From contig NW_019091391.1 of NCBI RefSeq assembly GCF_001949145.1, positions 1,758,819 to 1,822,818 of the forward strand: DNA of 64,000 nucleotides. The letters run 5' to 3'. Below the pieces are notes generated by a model. That model saw only the letters and a program-made list of their open reading frames with translations, was not told the DNA's origin and made no database searches. The translations under genes and the position numbers were made by a program. This document shows positions 50,903-60,597 of the stretch, piece after piece (within the stretch, counting starts at the first letter, position 1; each line of letters opens with the position of its first letter). The stretch comes from Acanthaster planci (Eukaryota > Echinodermata > Asteroidea > Valvatida > Acanthasteridae).

Positions 50903-51649
50903 GTAAGTTAGACACCTTGCAAAATGACCGATCCTGTCAGTTTCCGCCCACTGTGCACATTTGCATTGAACACGTGCTTTTCTCCAGCACGACACTGCCC
51001 ATTGCAGCCGCATGGGTCATATATACTTGCACATGTCAAACTTCTGTGCTCCTGTGTCGGACATAACTCATAGCTGTGATTGGTCAGAAGATCAGGAGGT
51101 GGAGCTTAATGGATTGGTCTGCTACCTGAATGTAACAGATCAGCATTACATTGTACTTAGTGGCAAAAGCAAGATTAAGACATGGTTTTCAGAACATAAC
51201 AGCCTGATCATTCTAATCCAAGTACATCCTAACACTGCAAGGTCTCATTTTTTAAGAGTACCTCACCAGCAGCCGATTTCAATGAAGTTTATTTTCCTGC
51301 AATACGTGTACATCATTTCTTGTTGAGATGTATGGACTCTGCATTATAAAAAGTTCAACAAGCGAAGGGGTTTTGTTTTTTCCACGAATGATATCTTGTC
51401 CAACATCGAGCATGGGTAGCTCATCTTTATGCTAATTGATGAGGTCTGCACATGGGCAATCCAAAGATTGGCCACACCTCTTTTCAACCAACACATAGTA
51501 GTTGTGTACAGACCTACACTGGTCGTGGTAGATTTAAATAAAGATTGGCCACACCTCTTTTCAACCAACAGATAGTAGTTGTGTACAGACCTACACTAGT
51601 CGTGGTAGATTTAAATATTCACACAATATTCTTCTTTGTACTGTCACAG
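50903..51649 (+). other. UNC5: UNC5 last intron, with a 77-bp tandem duplication near its end
   Basis: A 747-bp phase-2 intron. A near-perfect direct duplication (51463-51539 and 51540-51616) finishes 33 bp before the acceptor AG at 51648-51649. Confidence 0.9.
51463..51616 (+). repeat. 77-bp tandem duplication, two copies
   Basis: Copy 1 is 51463-51539 and copy 2 is 51540-51616. Each begins AAAGATTGGCCACACC and ends GGTAGATTTAAAT. I count two differences in 77 positions (CACATAG versus CAGATAG, ACTGGTC versus ACTAGTC), so the duplication is young. It lies immediately upstream of the polypyrimidine tract of the last UNC5 exon. Confidence 0.95.
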
Positions 51650-51821
51650 CTACATTAACTACTTTGCTATCAAGCCAAGCCCCACTGACCAAATCCTAGA
51701 CCTGTGGGAGGCAAGGCACCGGGAGGAAGGTGCTGTCTTGGACCTGGCCCGAGTCCTGCAGGAGATGGGTCGGCAGGATGCACTGGCTGTGGTGGAGAAG
51801 CAGCTAGGCGCGTGGATGTAA
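51650..51821 (+). CDS. UNC5: UNC5 terminal coding exon: death domain, second half, and stop
   Basis: Acceptor AG 51648-51649; stop codon TAA at 51819-51821. The exon enters in phase 2 and encodes YINYFAIKPSPTDQILDLWE, a classic UNC5 death-domain phrase. It continues with ARHREEGAVLDLARVLQEMG and ends in VVEKQLGAWM. The last three residues, Ala-Trp-Met, fit a loose hydrophobic-x-hydrophobic PDZ-ligand pattern; that is inference. The death domain mediates the pro-apoptotic output of unliganded UNC5 in vertebrates. Confidence 0.97.
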
Positions 51822-51842
51822 AATAAACTTATGGAGGAGCTG

Positions 51843-52284
51843 CAGGTGCAAGGAACACCTGCAGGTACCAGATGGAAACAGGTGCACAACACCTGTATGT
51901 GCTGAGGGGGAATGCAAGCAACACCTGCAGGTGCCAGAGGAAATATGTGTGGAGGCCTGTTGGTGCATTGCCATCTACAGGTGCTGAGTGAGAATGCATA
52001 GAATATCTATGTAAGTGAACACCTGCAGGTGTTCTGCCAGAATGCTTGAAACTCCTACAGGTGCTTGAACAGCTATGTAGAGAATGCTATGGACACCTTG
52101 AGATGCACAAACACCTGCCGGTTCTTGGACCAACTGTAACTCTATCTGTGCCTGGAACTTGAACAGGTGCTGGGAGCATGCACAGGTGCTGTGAGCACCT
52201 GAAGATGAGTAGACACCTGCAGGTCCTCGGACCAGTTCAAACTTTACATGCACCTAAACTTGCACAGGTGCTTGGAACATGTGC
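51843..52284 (+). repeat. Degenerate array of CACCTG/CAGGTG (palindromic CACCTGCAGGTG) words
   Basis: By eye I count 17 exact CACCTG or CAGGTG hexamers in about 440 bp, two of them fused as the 12-bp palindrome CACCTGCAGGTG (near 51922 and 52020). Chance would give about 0.2. Surrounding words such as GGTGCTTGGAACA and GAATGC recur irregularly, suggesting a degenerate minisatellite. It lies in the proximal UNC5 3' UTR. Confidence 0.85.
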
Positions 52285-55200
52285 AGGTGCTTGAAACACC
52301 TTTTGTTTTATGTTTTTGGCATCAGCGAATGTATGCCTTGATTACAATAACATGAATTTGAATGTTAAGTTGAGTCTATTTCCATTTTTCACTCCAACTG
52401 AGCTCACTAAAAGGCTTTGATGGAAAAAAATTGAGCAAAATGCTGCCATGACATGCCTTTCATTACGTTGAAAATATCTGTAGAAAAGATAGATTTTTGG
52501 TGTTCAAATACATTTTATTTTCCCTTTACTGTCAAACTGATATGTGATTTGTCTTTTAAAGTTGCTTTGATTGGTTTAATATTAGTTACTTGGTGTGGGT
52601 ATGTGTAATTTATTTTGCAACTTTTGTATAATTCTTTAACTGCTGGGCTAAACTATCAGAATATGGACCTTTAAGCATGTTAAGTCTAGCTGTCTTGTAG
52701 TGGACTTTTCTCCCCTATGGATTGATGGCTATTTCTGTGTGCTCAGTGGGCTGATAACAGGGGCCAAGGTGATTTGGTTGGTGTTGACAAGAACCTTGTA
52801 TGTCCACTGCAAAAATGATATGCAGTATCCCAAATCTTCTCTCATTGATTGAGGTGTGTGGTCTCACCATGTGTTGAGCTTGAGACCTTGACAACTGCAC
52901 CTTCTCCTTTGACACTTCCAAGTTATGATTTGGCAATGTTGTGTATCCAGCCGGGGCAAATTCCCCCCGCCCCTTTTTGTAAGGAATCAATAGTGCCAGC
53001 ATTTCAGAAACTGCTCCCACTTTCTTTTGGGAGAGGATTCTTTTACAGATGAAAAAACTGAACAATCATTTTATATAACTTCCCACTTTGAACCCCTCCC
53101 CCTCCGAGCTGTGGCCTGAATATGGCACTGATTCGGCCTACCACTTCCAAAAAAAGTCATGGATCGGCCTCTGGTCTTGTAGATGTTGTCATACTGACAG
53201 CCAAATTTGAGCATAAACATCTATCCAGCTGTCTGATTGTAGAGCAATTATCCCAAAGGCCACATGATATCTGGAACTTTTGCTGCCATGTTCTGTGATT
53301 ATGTGTGCCCGTGAGCAAAGCATCTGTAATCATCCCTGAGTGCGTTCTTTTTTTTCACCGTAGTAAAAGCAGTCACGAGTAACACATTTTTAGGATAATT
53401 ATTAGTTATCTGTGATATAGAGTCATGGCTTTTAACACTATGCAACTCAAGCCGTGTACAGTATTTGTGAATATGTACATAGTCGGAGCAATCGTGTTTA
53501 ACAATCGGAAATCCTGCACGGAAGCAAACAATGTCAGTTGGACAAGCTGACCAACAAAAAGTGGTCCTTACGAAAAAGTGAATGAATATGATTGTAAGAG
53601 TTGATTTTTTTTTAAGGAGTGATATTTGGAAAGTGTAAGTTGTATGATTTTTTCTTGACTGATCATGTATTTTAATCTTCGTGTAATCTTTAATCAAAAA
53701 TCAAGATTTGCAAGTCTTACGAGCTTCCCTTCAATTGGTTGAATATGTAAGAAAATGATTTTTTTTTCATTTTTAATTATGCTGACCGAACAAAAGTATA
53801 AATAGTTGTAAATATATATTTGATTGGAAATTTCTAATGTGTAGAACTAGTTCTTTACCGAACAAAATGCGAATAGCTCCCTTAAAATATGGTAGAAATG
53901 ATGAGTGATTTTTCTCTCTGTAAGTAAATCTTAATAAGTACTATTTTTATATATGATGCTTCTTGTAACCATGGTTAAATGAACTAGTGTTTTTCCTTGT
54001 AAAAAAAAATCTTGAAAAAGTTGTTTGCAGTCTCTGCAAGTAAAAAAGTGTCGACGATGGTGTAGGACAGACGTTTTGCCTTTGTGTTTTTTTTTTCTGA
54101 CTGTCTGTAAGGGTCGATGAATGAGCCCCATTATAGATGGAAATCGGCGTCGTGCATGATCGAGAAGGGGGCACGTTTGCATACAGCAAGCACGATTATT
54201 GTGCGATCATTTGTCAAAAAGGGAAGATTTTTCGTGAGGGTCATTTCAAGAATGTTTCCAATTCTGTGAAAATAGAACTACTAAGTAACATTGCTTGGCG
54301 AGCGAGCAATGTTTGGATGTGCAACTTATCTGTGGATAAAAGGTGTGGGTGATTTATCTGTTTATTTTTAAAATTCTGCTTATCGCTCTTGAACGATTTC
54401 TAATGTTGGTTGTGTAATATTTTGCACTTTTGTAAATGGTTGTTTTTCAATAACTGGAACGTGGACACATTTTCGTTTGTTCTGTTATACGAGCTGGTGT
54501 TGAATTTCTCACAACTCCTTGACTTGAATCGGTTGTATAAAAATTAATGTACGCAGCAAACCATAAAGCAGATTTTTTTTGCATAGACATGTAATGTATA
54601 AATTTAATTAAAAAATACAAATACGTAATATCTTTAAGATTGCTTCTATTGTTTCCACTGTCGGAGAGGTTTTCATCCAAAGCCCTTCTCTTGCTTTGAC
54701 CAAAAATATTTGAAAGTTTTGATATTGAATAGTCTTTTTCCCAGGAGTTTATTCCCGTAAGTAAGTCGATTTGTCCCCAAATTTAAAAAAAGGAAGATTG
54801 CGTCGAAATACAATGTGTGTGATGGTCTTCATCGGAAGTGTTTTCCTGTTTCACGTTTTTCTTTTCCAAGTTTTCCATCTTTGACCTGTAAATAGTTGTC
54901 AAAATCGATCATAAAGGAACGTAATCTAATATAATAGTCCAGTCGAGGGTTTACAGGGCCGCAATCTTGCAGGCCAGTACTTTTGTTCGAGAGGGTATGC
55001 ACAAAGGAGGTTTCCGTGTCGAACAAAAAACTGCCCTGCAAGATGTCTACCACGTAAAGCCTCTATACGTTTTCTTAATTAAGTTGCCCGAGGCCGAGGG
55101 AAACCAGAACTTTCCTATACATGTACTTATATCCTCGTAAGCTTTATTGTGATACTGGATTAGAATTTTAGTATTGTTTTGCTTGTTTAATTCTGAAGTA

Positions 55201-55801
55201 TATATCTAAAAACTTGCTTAAGAAAATTGTTTGATTTAAAAGAGGTTTTTGTCCAGTTAAAGAACTTTGTCATGCAGGCAGCATTATTCTTGCTTTGTTT
55301 TTGTGCATAAATACAATTGCATGTGAGCTTGTTTTTTGGCAAAAAGTACTCTTCGAAGAAGTTATTTTGTACATTGGAGAATGCGTATGTTATGGATATC
55401 AGCATTATACATAATGAATATTGATGACCCTGGGATGGCTCAATTGCCACAGCAGTATGCATCATCTTGACACGTAACCGTTATTTATTGTGATGGAGGG
55501 GTCCGAGTAATTTTATGAAACCGATTTTCTGTTGTACTGAGTGAAACCATAAATATTTTGATCACAGTGTCATGGATAATAATAATGTCAGCACCTTGCA
55601 GTTTTGTTTACATTTCCATTAATACAAGGAAAATCAGAATCTAGATAAAAAAGAATAAAGGTATTGTTTTGGCATAATCATAAATTGGATGTTTTGAATA
55701 ACATTACTCGCAATAATCTTCAATATGGTTATGTATGAATATTCATGACTAATGACTGATACTGTCAGGCCTGTACATAATGTGAATGAGACGTTTGAAG
55801 A

Positions 55802-55807
55802 AATAAA
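55802..55807 (+). terminator. UNC5: Polyadenylation signal AATAAA, likely UNC5 3' end
   Basis: AATAAA is followed within about 30 bases by a GT-rich stretch (TTCTTGTGGTGTTA), the usual downstream element. This is the best poly(A) context on the + strand after the UNC5 stop. Confidence 0.55.
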
Positions 55808-55829
55808 ATACCGAAATGTTCAACCGTGG

Positions 55830-56130
55830 GTCCGACTTCTTGTGGTGTTATTTCATTAGCCATAAGTTGTGACCAGAAGAAGTCAAGGAAATCCAAATAG
55901 TTGGCTATTAAAGCTCCATATTTGTCATTTGACTACAAAACAGAACTACACGGCAAACCTTAGGAACTGTATAAAATTCCTACAAAATTAGTGGAAACAG
56001 ATTTTTGACTCATAAGTTGCAAGCAGTCAACCTTGGATAAACCATGATATTTTAATAACAGGAACCAACTTTTAGATCAACTCCTTTTGGAATTAAAAGT
56101 GACAACTCTGGTCAAAGTTCATGGGTATCA
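55830..56130. other. Short intergenic gap between two apparent convergent 3' ends
   Basis: No gene seen. It lies between the + strand AATAAA at 55802 and two minus-strand AATAAA words at 56134-56149. Confidence 0.4.
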
Positions 56131-56133
56131 TCC

Positions 56134-56149
56134 TTTATTCTGCTTTATT
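56134..56149 (-). terminator. Two minus-strand AATAAA signals
   Basis: TTTATT at 56134-56139 and 56144-56149 reads AATAAA twice on the minus strand. They lie about 175 bp beyond the stop of the minus-strand Cys-rich exon candidate at 56324-56443. Convergence with the UNC5 transcript is inferred. Confidence 0.3.
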
Positions 56150-56323
56150 GCAAGGAGGAAAAACAAATCAACAAAATCAAAGTGGGATAAAATTTACAGA
56201 TGCAGAGCAATCTATTTTTAAAGTACTCAGACCATTATTACAATGTTGGCATATTTGAAAGACCAACAAATGCAAAAAAATTGTGGAAGGGCTCAATTCG
56301 ATAGATTGCGAGAATTGTCAATA

Positions 56324-56443
56324 TCAGTCCAGGCACTCGGTGTCGATGCAAGAGTCCGCAGGGTACTTGTGGCAATCTTGGCAGCGAAGGAACATCAGTC
56401 TCCGCCAATGTCTACGCCTAGTCAGGAAAGGTGACAGCCTCCA
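56324..56443 (-). other. Possible minus-strand terminal exon or transposase relic, Cys-rich tail
   Basis: Read on the minus strand, an acceptor-like GGGGTTTTAG (ending at 56444) is followed by a 39-codon frame that stops with TGA at 56326-56324. It is rich in Arg and ends RCQDCHKYPADSCIDTECLD, a C-x2-C-x7-C-x4-C arrangement. This spacing resembles the C-terminal Cys-rich zinc-binding tail of piggyBac-type transposases, but the stretch is short and I cannot confirm it. Two minus-strand AATAAA words lie downstream. It could equally be a relic of another gene or chance. Confidence 0.25.
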
Positions 56444-56584
56444 CTAAAACCCCAGTCCAGACGTTCTCTAAGTTTTCCGTGTGAAAGTCCTGGTCTCCCT
56501 GGATTGTCAAGGTTTGGTGCAGGGTCCAGGGGGCACTCGGTCCCTCGACACAAACCCGAAGTCCTCCGGTACGAGTGGGCCTAT

Positions 56585-56653
56585 CCCACTAGTGTGGCAC
56601 GGACCCTATGCATGTCGCTCCCAGGGGGTGAGGGTCTGTGCCACACTGGTGGG
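56585..56653 (+). repeat. Inverted repeat: 23-bp arms, 23-nt loop
   Basis: Left arm 56585-56607 (starts CCCACTAGTGTGGCAC) pairs with right arm 56631-56653 (ends CCACACTGGTGGG). Two of 23 positions differ, and both would be G-U pairs in a + strand RNA, so the RNA stem would be continuous. After an internal loop, GGGCC (56576-56580) can pair with GGCCC beyond the right arm. Confidence 0.85.
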
Positions 56654-57682
56654 GCTAGAGCGGGCCCAGGTGGCTACTTTGGGTGCCGGTAACGCAGGCT
56701 GGATTAATATTTCTCTCAAACAGAGAGCCCTAAAACAGAATTCCTTTCAGACGGTCTAAAGAACAAACCTGATGGAACAGGCCACTTTGGGGCCATCCAT
56801 ATGGAGCGCCATCGGGGCCAAAATTAATATTTTACAAAATGAACGTTTCAAACAAAAAACAAAGCACAAAATTTAAATTAAAAAAATACATAAACAAAGA
56901 ACATCGAAGATGTAAACAGGTAAATTAAAAAAGAACAAAAATGAATTTGAAAAAGATAAATGAAAAACGAATAACCAAAAATGGATCACAGCTGTGAATC
57001 CTATTTTGCCAATAGCTTTTGTGAAATAAACCACAAAAACCTCAAACGGTTAAAAAAGAAACTATCAAAGGACAAAACTAAACGATCAAAGGACAGAGCC
57101 CAATTGCAAAGTTACTGCCACCCCGCGTGATCAACCTTAGTGTCAGTGTCACTCTTCTCAAGGGATATTCACCTTGTACCCACGTAACCAGTCATTCCAG
57201 TGGTCTTTTTCAGAGTGGTGACAGAAATAATTTTCAAAAATAAATCAAAGAACAAAATAAAATGATCTAAAGACAGAAGTAAATGATTAAAGGTCAGAGC
57301 CAAACGATCCAACTGAGTAATTGCGAACGTTGAGGGCAGCAACGTTTTGGGGAATTCAGTCTAGTTCCCTAACAAACCCCTGTTCAGTGTCAGTGGCCAG
57401 CCAGCATTGGATACATGCTTTACGTCACTACGCAAAACTCACGTTGCATCTAAACCCATTTTACAGACACGTGGGTGCGGTGGCACATGTGTAGTGTACT
57501 GGGCGTATGGTGGTTGCATTAAGCCGTTTATTTTCGCGACTTCGTGTATCATCTTTGAGCGTTGAGGAATCGGTGGCACACCTACGTGATGACATTGATG
57601 GAGTATGTACCAGTGCAATCATTTTGCTTATAGGCTTAGTTCTTCAGTTGAGAGTGATGAGACCATGGGGAAAGGAAAAGAC

Positions 57683-57729
57683 GACGACGGCCACATTACA
57701 TTGCGATTCAATGCAATGTAGACGTCGTC
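57683..57729 (+). repeat. Small imperfect inverted repeat
   Basis: ACATTGC (57698-57704) and GCAATGT (57713-57719) flank GATTCAAT. Beyond an offset, GACGACG on the left can pair with CGTCGTC on the right. Confidence 0.6.
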
Positions 57730-58588
57730 CAACCTGGGCTAATGTTGAGACTAGTACATGATGTACTATGATGTAGGACTAGGATCAACACTAGGCATGC
57801 CTACAGTAGGCCTACATGGCCTATTTCTATGAAATTGGCATGAGTAACTTCAGTACTATAGCAGGCCTATATGCCCACCAAGATTTTGCACACATCTTGC
57901 AAATTATTTATCCCTGAAGTCGTTGAGTCTGATGTGCTCCCCTCGGCCGTACGTGCAGCTGATTACTAGGCCATTCCGTTAATGATATAAGCCCAACTTC
58001 ACTAAATTTTGCATGCTCTGCATAGGGAATTTTTGAAATGATAATTGACGCGACTACATCAGGATGATGTACATTTAGGTCAGTCAATGATAGTCTGAGT
58101 AACTTGGACTCGAACGAATTGCCTTTTTAAAGATTTGGATATGGTCCAGCAAAACATGGCGATGTAAACACACTGTATACTCATCAGTCATGTCAGTGTG
58201 AAGTCACCAACTTGGTCTGGAATCAATGACCTGCTTCAAGTCAACTCCATCTCAGGTCAACTGCCAACTCTTGAAGGCAGGCACTTTGCTGTAGCATGAA
58301 TAAAAATTCCCCAGTATTATTACGTGTGTCTTAATGCCAACCTTCCCAGATCCTTCAAAATCCACCAGGAGATTTGTGGAAGATTGAGGACAGTAGAGCC
58401 CAGCCCAGCCTCTTTGAATTCAAATGAGACTTGATGCTTGTGGAGAATGTATCATTCTGTTGAAGATTTTTAGGATTTGGAAAGGTTTACAGGAACCACC
58501 GTCCTTCTATGCTATCCTTACGTCTTGCTGCTTAAGTAATCATTACTCTGTCTACAATTTGTCAGCTCTGACAAATTTGGCCTCACAG

Positions 58589-58636
58589 AAAATGATCAAG
58601 ATGACTATGATGTCAGTCGTAGCACAGACAGTGAAG
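58589..58636 (+). pseudogene. Possible acidic exon upstream of the NKAP-like pieces
   Basis: CTCACAG precedes and GTGAGT follows a 48-bp segment. In one frame it encodes NDQDDYDVSRSTDSE, the sort of Ser/Asp-rich sequence found in the middle of NKAP. Its outgoing phase (1) does not match the phase (2) that the next acidic piece needs for its long open frame. Either it belongs to something else or a frameshift separates the two. Confidence 0.3.
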
Positions 58637-58916
58637 GTGAGTAGTCCTACATGGTCCAAAGACTGCGTGTAAAAAGGCCCTAGATATCGGAAACAAAACC
58701 AACAATTCTATACAAACCTTTATACTGTGACTTCCTTCGTCCGACAAATTTGACAATGCAATGTAGCTTTCCACTAAGGATAGATACTGCTTATACTTTT
58801 TGTTCATTTTTTCAATTTTTTTTATGATGAAGTCACCACCCTGTTTTCACTGCTGAAGTTAACACCTAGAGTCAGTGATGACATCCGTATTTTATATCCT
58901 TTTTGTTCTTCTCTAG

Positions 58917-59023
58917 AAGCGGGCTCCAGAGAGACTCAAGTTCCAGTCATGCCAGTGAGGACCCAAGTGACAGCCACTCTGACAGTGATGAGGAGCAAGA
59001 ACAGTGGATGGAGAAAACAGCAG
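58917..59023 (+). pseudogene. NKAP-like relic, Ser/Asp-rich exon
   Basis: The segment follows TTCTTCTCTAG and ends at a GT at 59024-59025. The open frame reads SGLQRDSSSSHASEDPSDSH and continues through a DSDEEQEQWMEKT segment. A Ser/Asp/Glu tract ending in a W-x-E-K motif precedes the conserved C-terminal domain of NKAP (NF-kappa-B-activating protein, a nuclear RNA-splicing and transcription factor). The acceptor is a NAGNAG (TAGAAG), so it could shift by three bases. Confidence 0.45.
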
Positions 59024-59126
59024 GTAGAAAAGCTGTCACTTTTCAGTCATATTTGCCATCTGTGAAGAAATCAACTTTTGCAGGTAGATTTGGCCCAGGT
59101 ACTTCCTAATGTCTTAACCCTAAAAG

Positions 59127-59186
59127 AGCTTGGTTACATTGGACCACCTCACAGCCCGTGGATATCCCCTATGAATTGGGCTTACA
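59127..59186 (+). pseudogene. NKAP-like relic, IGP segment
   Basis: In the phase left by the preceding piece, this stretch reads ELGYIGPPHSPWISPMNWAY. NKAP proteins have an I/V-GP-x-P motif followed about ten residues later by P-L/M-N/D-Y-G. The acceptor here (CCTAAAAG) is weak and no proper donor follows, as expected of decayed sequence. Confidence 0.35.
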
Positions 59187-59269
59187 AATGCTGGATTTTT
59201 TTTACAGCTTTTGTAAGCATGACTTTCCTTCTCAATAGGTGTACAAATATTGAAGTTTTATTTCAATCT

Positions 59270-59560
59270 GTCATATGGTTTGACAGTAACTTGGAAGTTG
59301 GGAATGGCAGCGGAAAAGTATACATTCTTGGTTGACCTCTCTCAGAAAAAGTTGCTACATGAGAATGGTTTTGACAAAAATGGTGTCAGAATGACCAAAA
59401 AGAGTTATTCAGAAAAATTCCAGAAGGCTTCTCGAAAATATGCACCTTGATAATATTGGAAAGTATGTTTGAGGAAGGTAGATTATCTCTCTCCGCCCTC
59501 AGCTCTTTAGGGTAAAATTCAGAGGTTTTTCAAGAAATTTCCTCTCGCACAGCCAGAGTT
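59270..59560 (+). repeat. Dispersed repeat family B, copy 3
   Basis: Aligns by eye with the copies at 7868 and 22318: a TCTCAGAAAAAG phrase, then GGTGTCAGAATGACCAAAAA, then CTCTTTAGGGTAAAA. It sits inside the NKAP-like region. Ends are approximate. Confidence 0.6.
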
Positions 59561-59867
59561 TTCACAATTTGTTAAGTTGAGAAAGCAGTCACTGGGTACC
59601 CCCTGCAGTTTGTACATGTGTCAACTGGCTGAAGATGGACCTTTTCCGAATCAGCCGGCTTAGGCTGACAGAATTACATAAGTCTGTGGCAAATGACTGA
59701 AGCCACTCACTTGTGGCTTTAATTATCTAGCCTCAGCCACACCTTTTGGACATCGCCTTAGAACCCACAACTCTGCTGGGGACATGCTCAAACAAAAATA
59801 CATTTATTACAATGCGTACAGACATAACTGCTCCCTTTTTGTTACTGTATTTTTACCCAGTGTGAAA

Positions 59868-60004
59868 GGTGATAGCAGCGCGTTGGTCCCCTGCTTGTGG
59901 GCTCATCCTCTGGCATAACTGGCCTAATAGAGTAAGGAGATAGCAGCGTGGTTGGTCCCCTGCCTGTGGGCTCATCTTCTGGCATCACTGCCCCATTAGA
60001 GTGT
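59868..60004 (+). repeat. 68-bp tandem duplication, two diverged copies
   Basis: 59868-59935 and 59936-60004 share GATAGCAGCG, TTGGTCCCCTGC, TGTGGGCTCATC and TCTGGCAT in the same order, with roughly ten differences. Confidence 0.85.
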
Positions 60005-60597
60005 AGCCATCTCTTGTTTCATGACAATACTAGTCATGATTTTGGTTGTCGCAACAATTTGTTTAAAGGTACAGTCCATCATTTGTCTTTTGTGGATTAT
60101 TTTCCTTTGAAGCAACAAAATTACTCAAAATCTGAACAAGGGAACACAAGAACAAACCTGATGAAGATGAAGTTTCAGCTTAATAGTGATGCTCCATATT
60201 TGAGAAAACTATTCTAAGACTTAAGATTTCAGATCAAAAGTTAATGAGTCGTGTTTTAAATTGTGTCTGAATTCAGCATCTGGGAAACATTGTCATATTC
60301 AGTTGAATGCAGCTACACCTTGTCACCCCCTGAACTGATGAATTATAGAAACTGCTAGTGTCTGTGCATCGTGTCAATGCCTGCATGCATTTCTAATAGT
60401 GACTTTCCAAAAATTTGAGAAGGCGCCTGCTTGAAATCATTGTTTCTTCATGATGACCGTTTGCCAGAAAGAACAGTTTCTCACAGAATTTAGTCCTCTA
60501 TCTAAACCAAGTATGCTTTTCAACAACAATTTTTGATACTTTTTGGATAATTTCAAATGATAGACTATACAGTACTTTTAACCCATTTGTCCCTGTA

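Larger units (their letters stand above)
34238..51821 (+). other. UNC5: UNC5 netrin receptor gene, exons from Ig1 to stop (5' exon not seen)
   Basis: Fourteen exons with GT-AG borders join in frame into about 1019 residues: Ig1 (1-114), Ig2 (115-207), TSP1 repeats (208-263 and 264-317), a linker (318-351), transmembrane segment (352-400), cytoplasmic linker (401-622), ZU5 (about 615-760), UPA (about 790-925) and a C-terminal death domain (about 930-1019). This order is diagnostic of UNC5 receptors, which bind netrin at the cell surface, mediate repulsive guidance, and act as dependence receptors that promote apoptosis without ligand. The visible part is longer than a typical vertebrate UNC5 (about 900-950 residues with signal peptide), mainly because of the cytoplasmic linker exon. 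The first visible exon begins in phase 1, so at least one upstream exon carrying the signal peptide is missing from this list. Confidence 0.97.
51822..55825 (+). other. UNC5: UNC5 3' UTR (inferred)
   Basis: From the stop codon to a good polyadenylation context at 55802-55807 there is about 4 kb with no convincing coding sequence and no copy of the window's dispersed repeats. Such repeat exclusion is common in transcribed UTR. The proximal 0.45 kb carries the CACCTG/CAGGTG array. The remainder is AT-rich with many T-rich and AUUUA-like stretches. The 3' end is inferred; an AATAAA at 51822-51827, immediately after the stop, and one at 55654-55659 are alternatives. Confidence 0.55.
56450..58588. 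other. Intergenic stretch, GC-rich hairpin region then AT-rich sequence
   Basis: No recognisable gene. 56480-56700 is GC-rich and contains a strong inverted repeat (listed separately). 56820-57300 is A-rich, with runs of repeated AAACGATCAAAGGACAGA-like phrases. 57480-57770 is higher-complexity sequence with a second, smaller hairpin at 57683-57729, and contains an 84-codon open frame starting at 57507 that I do not recognise. Confidence 0.5.

Noticed and set aside
51975-52253. Minus-strand 92-codon repetitive frame
   Set aside because: It is a by-product of the palindromic CACCTGCAGGTG array, which opens frames on both strands.
56243-56434. 63-codon + strand frame
   Set aside because: Opposite strand of the minus-strand Cys-rich candidate; no independent support.
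57507-57761. 84-codon frame as a first exon of the NKAP-like gene
   Set aside because: No similarity to the Arg/Ser-rich NKAP N-terminus and no supporting splice link.
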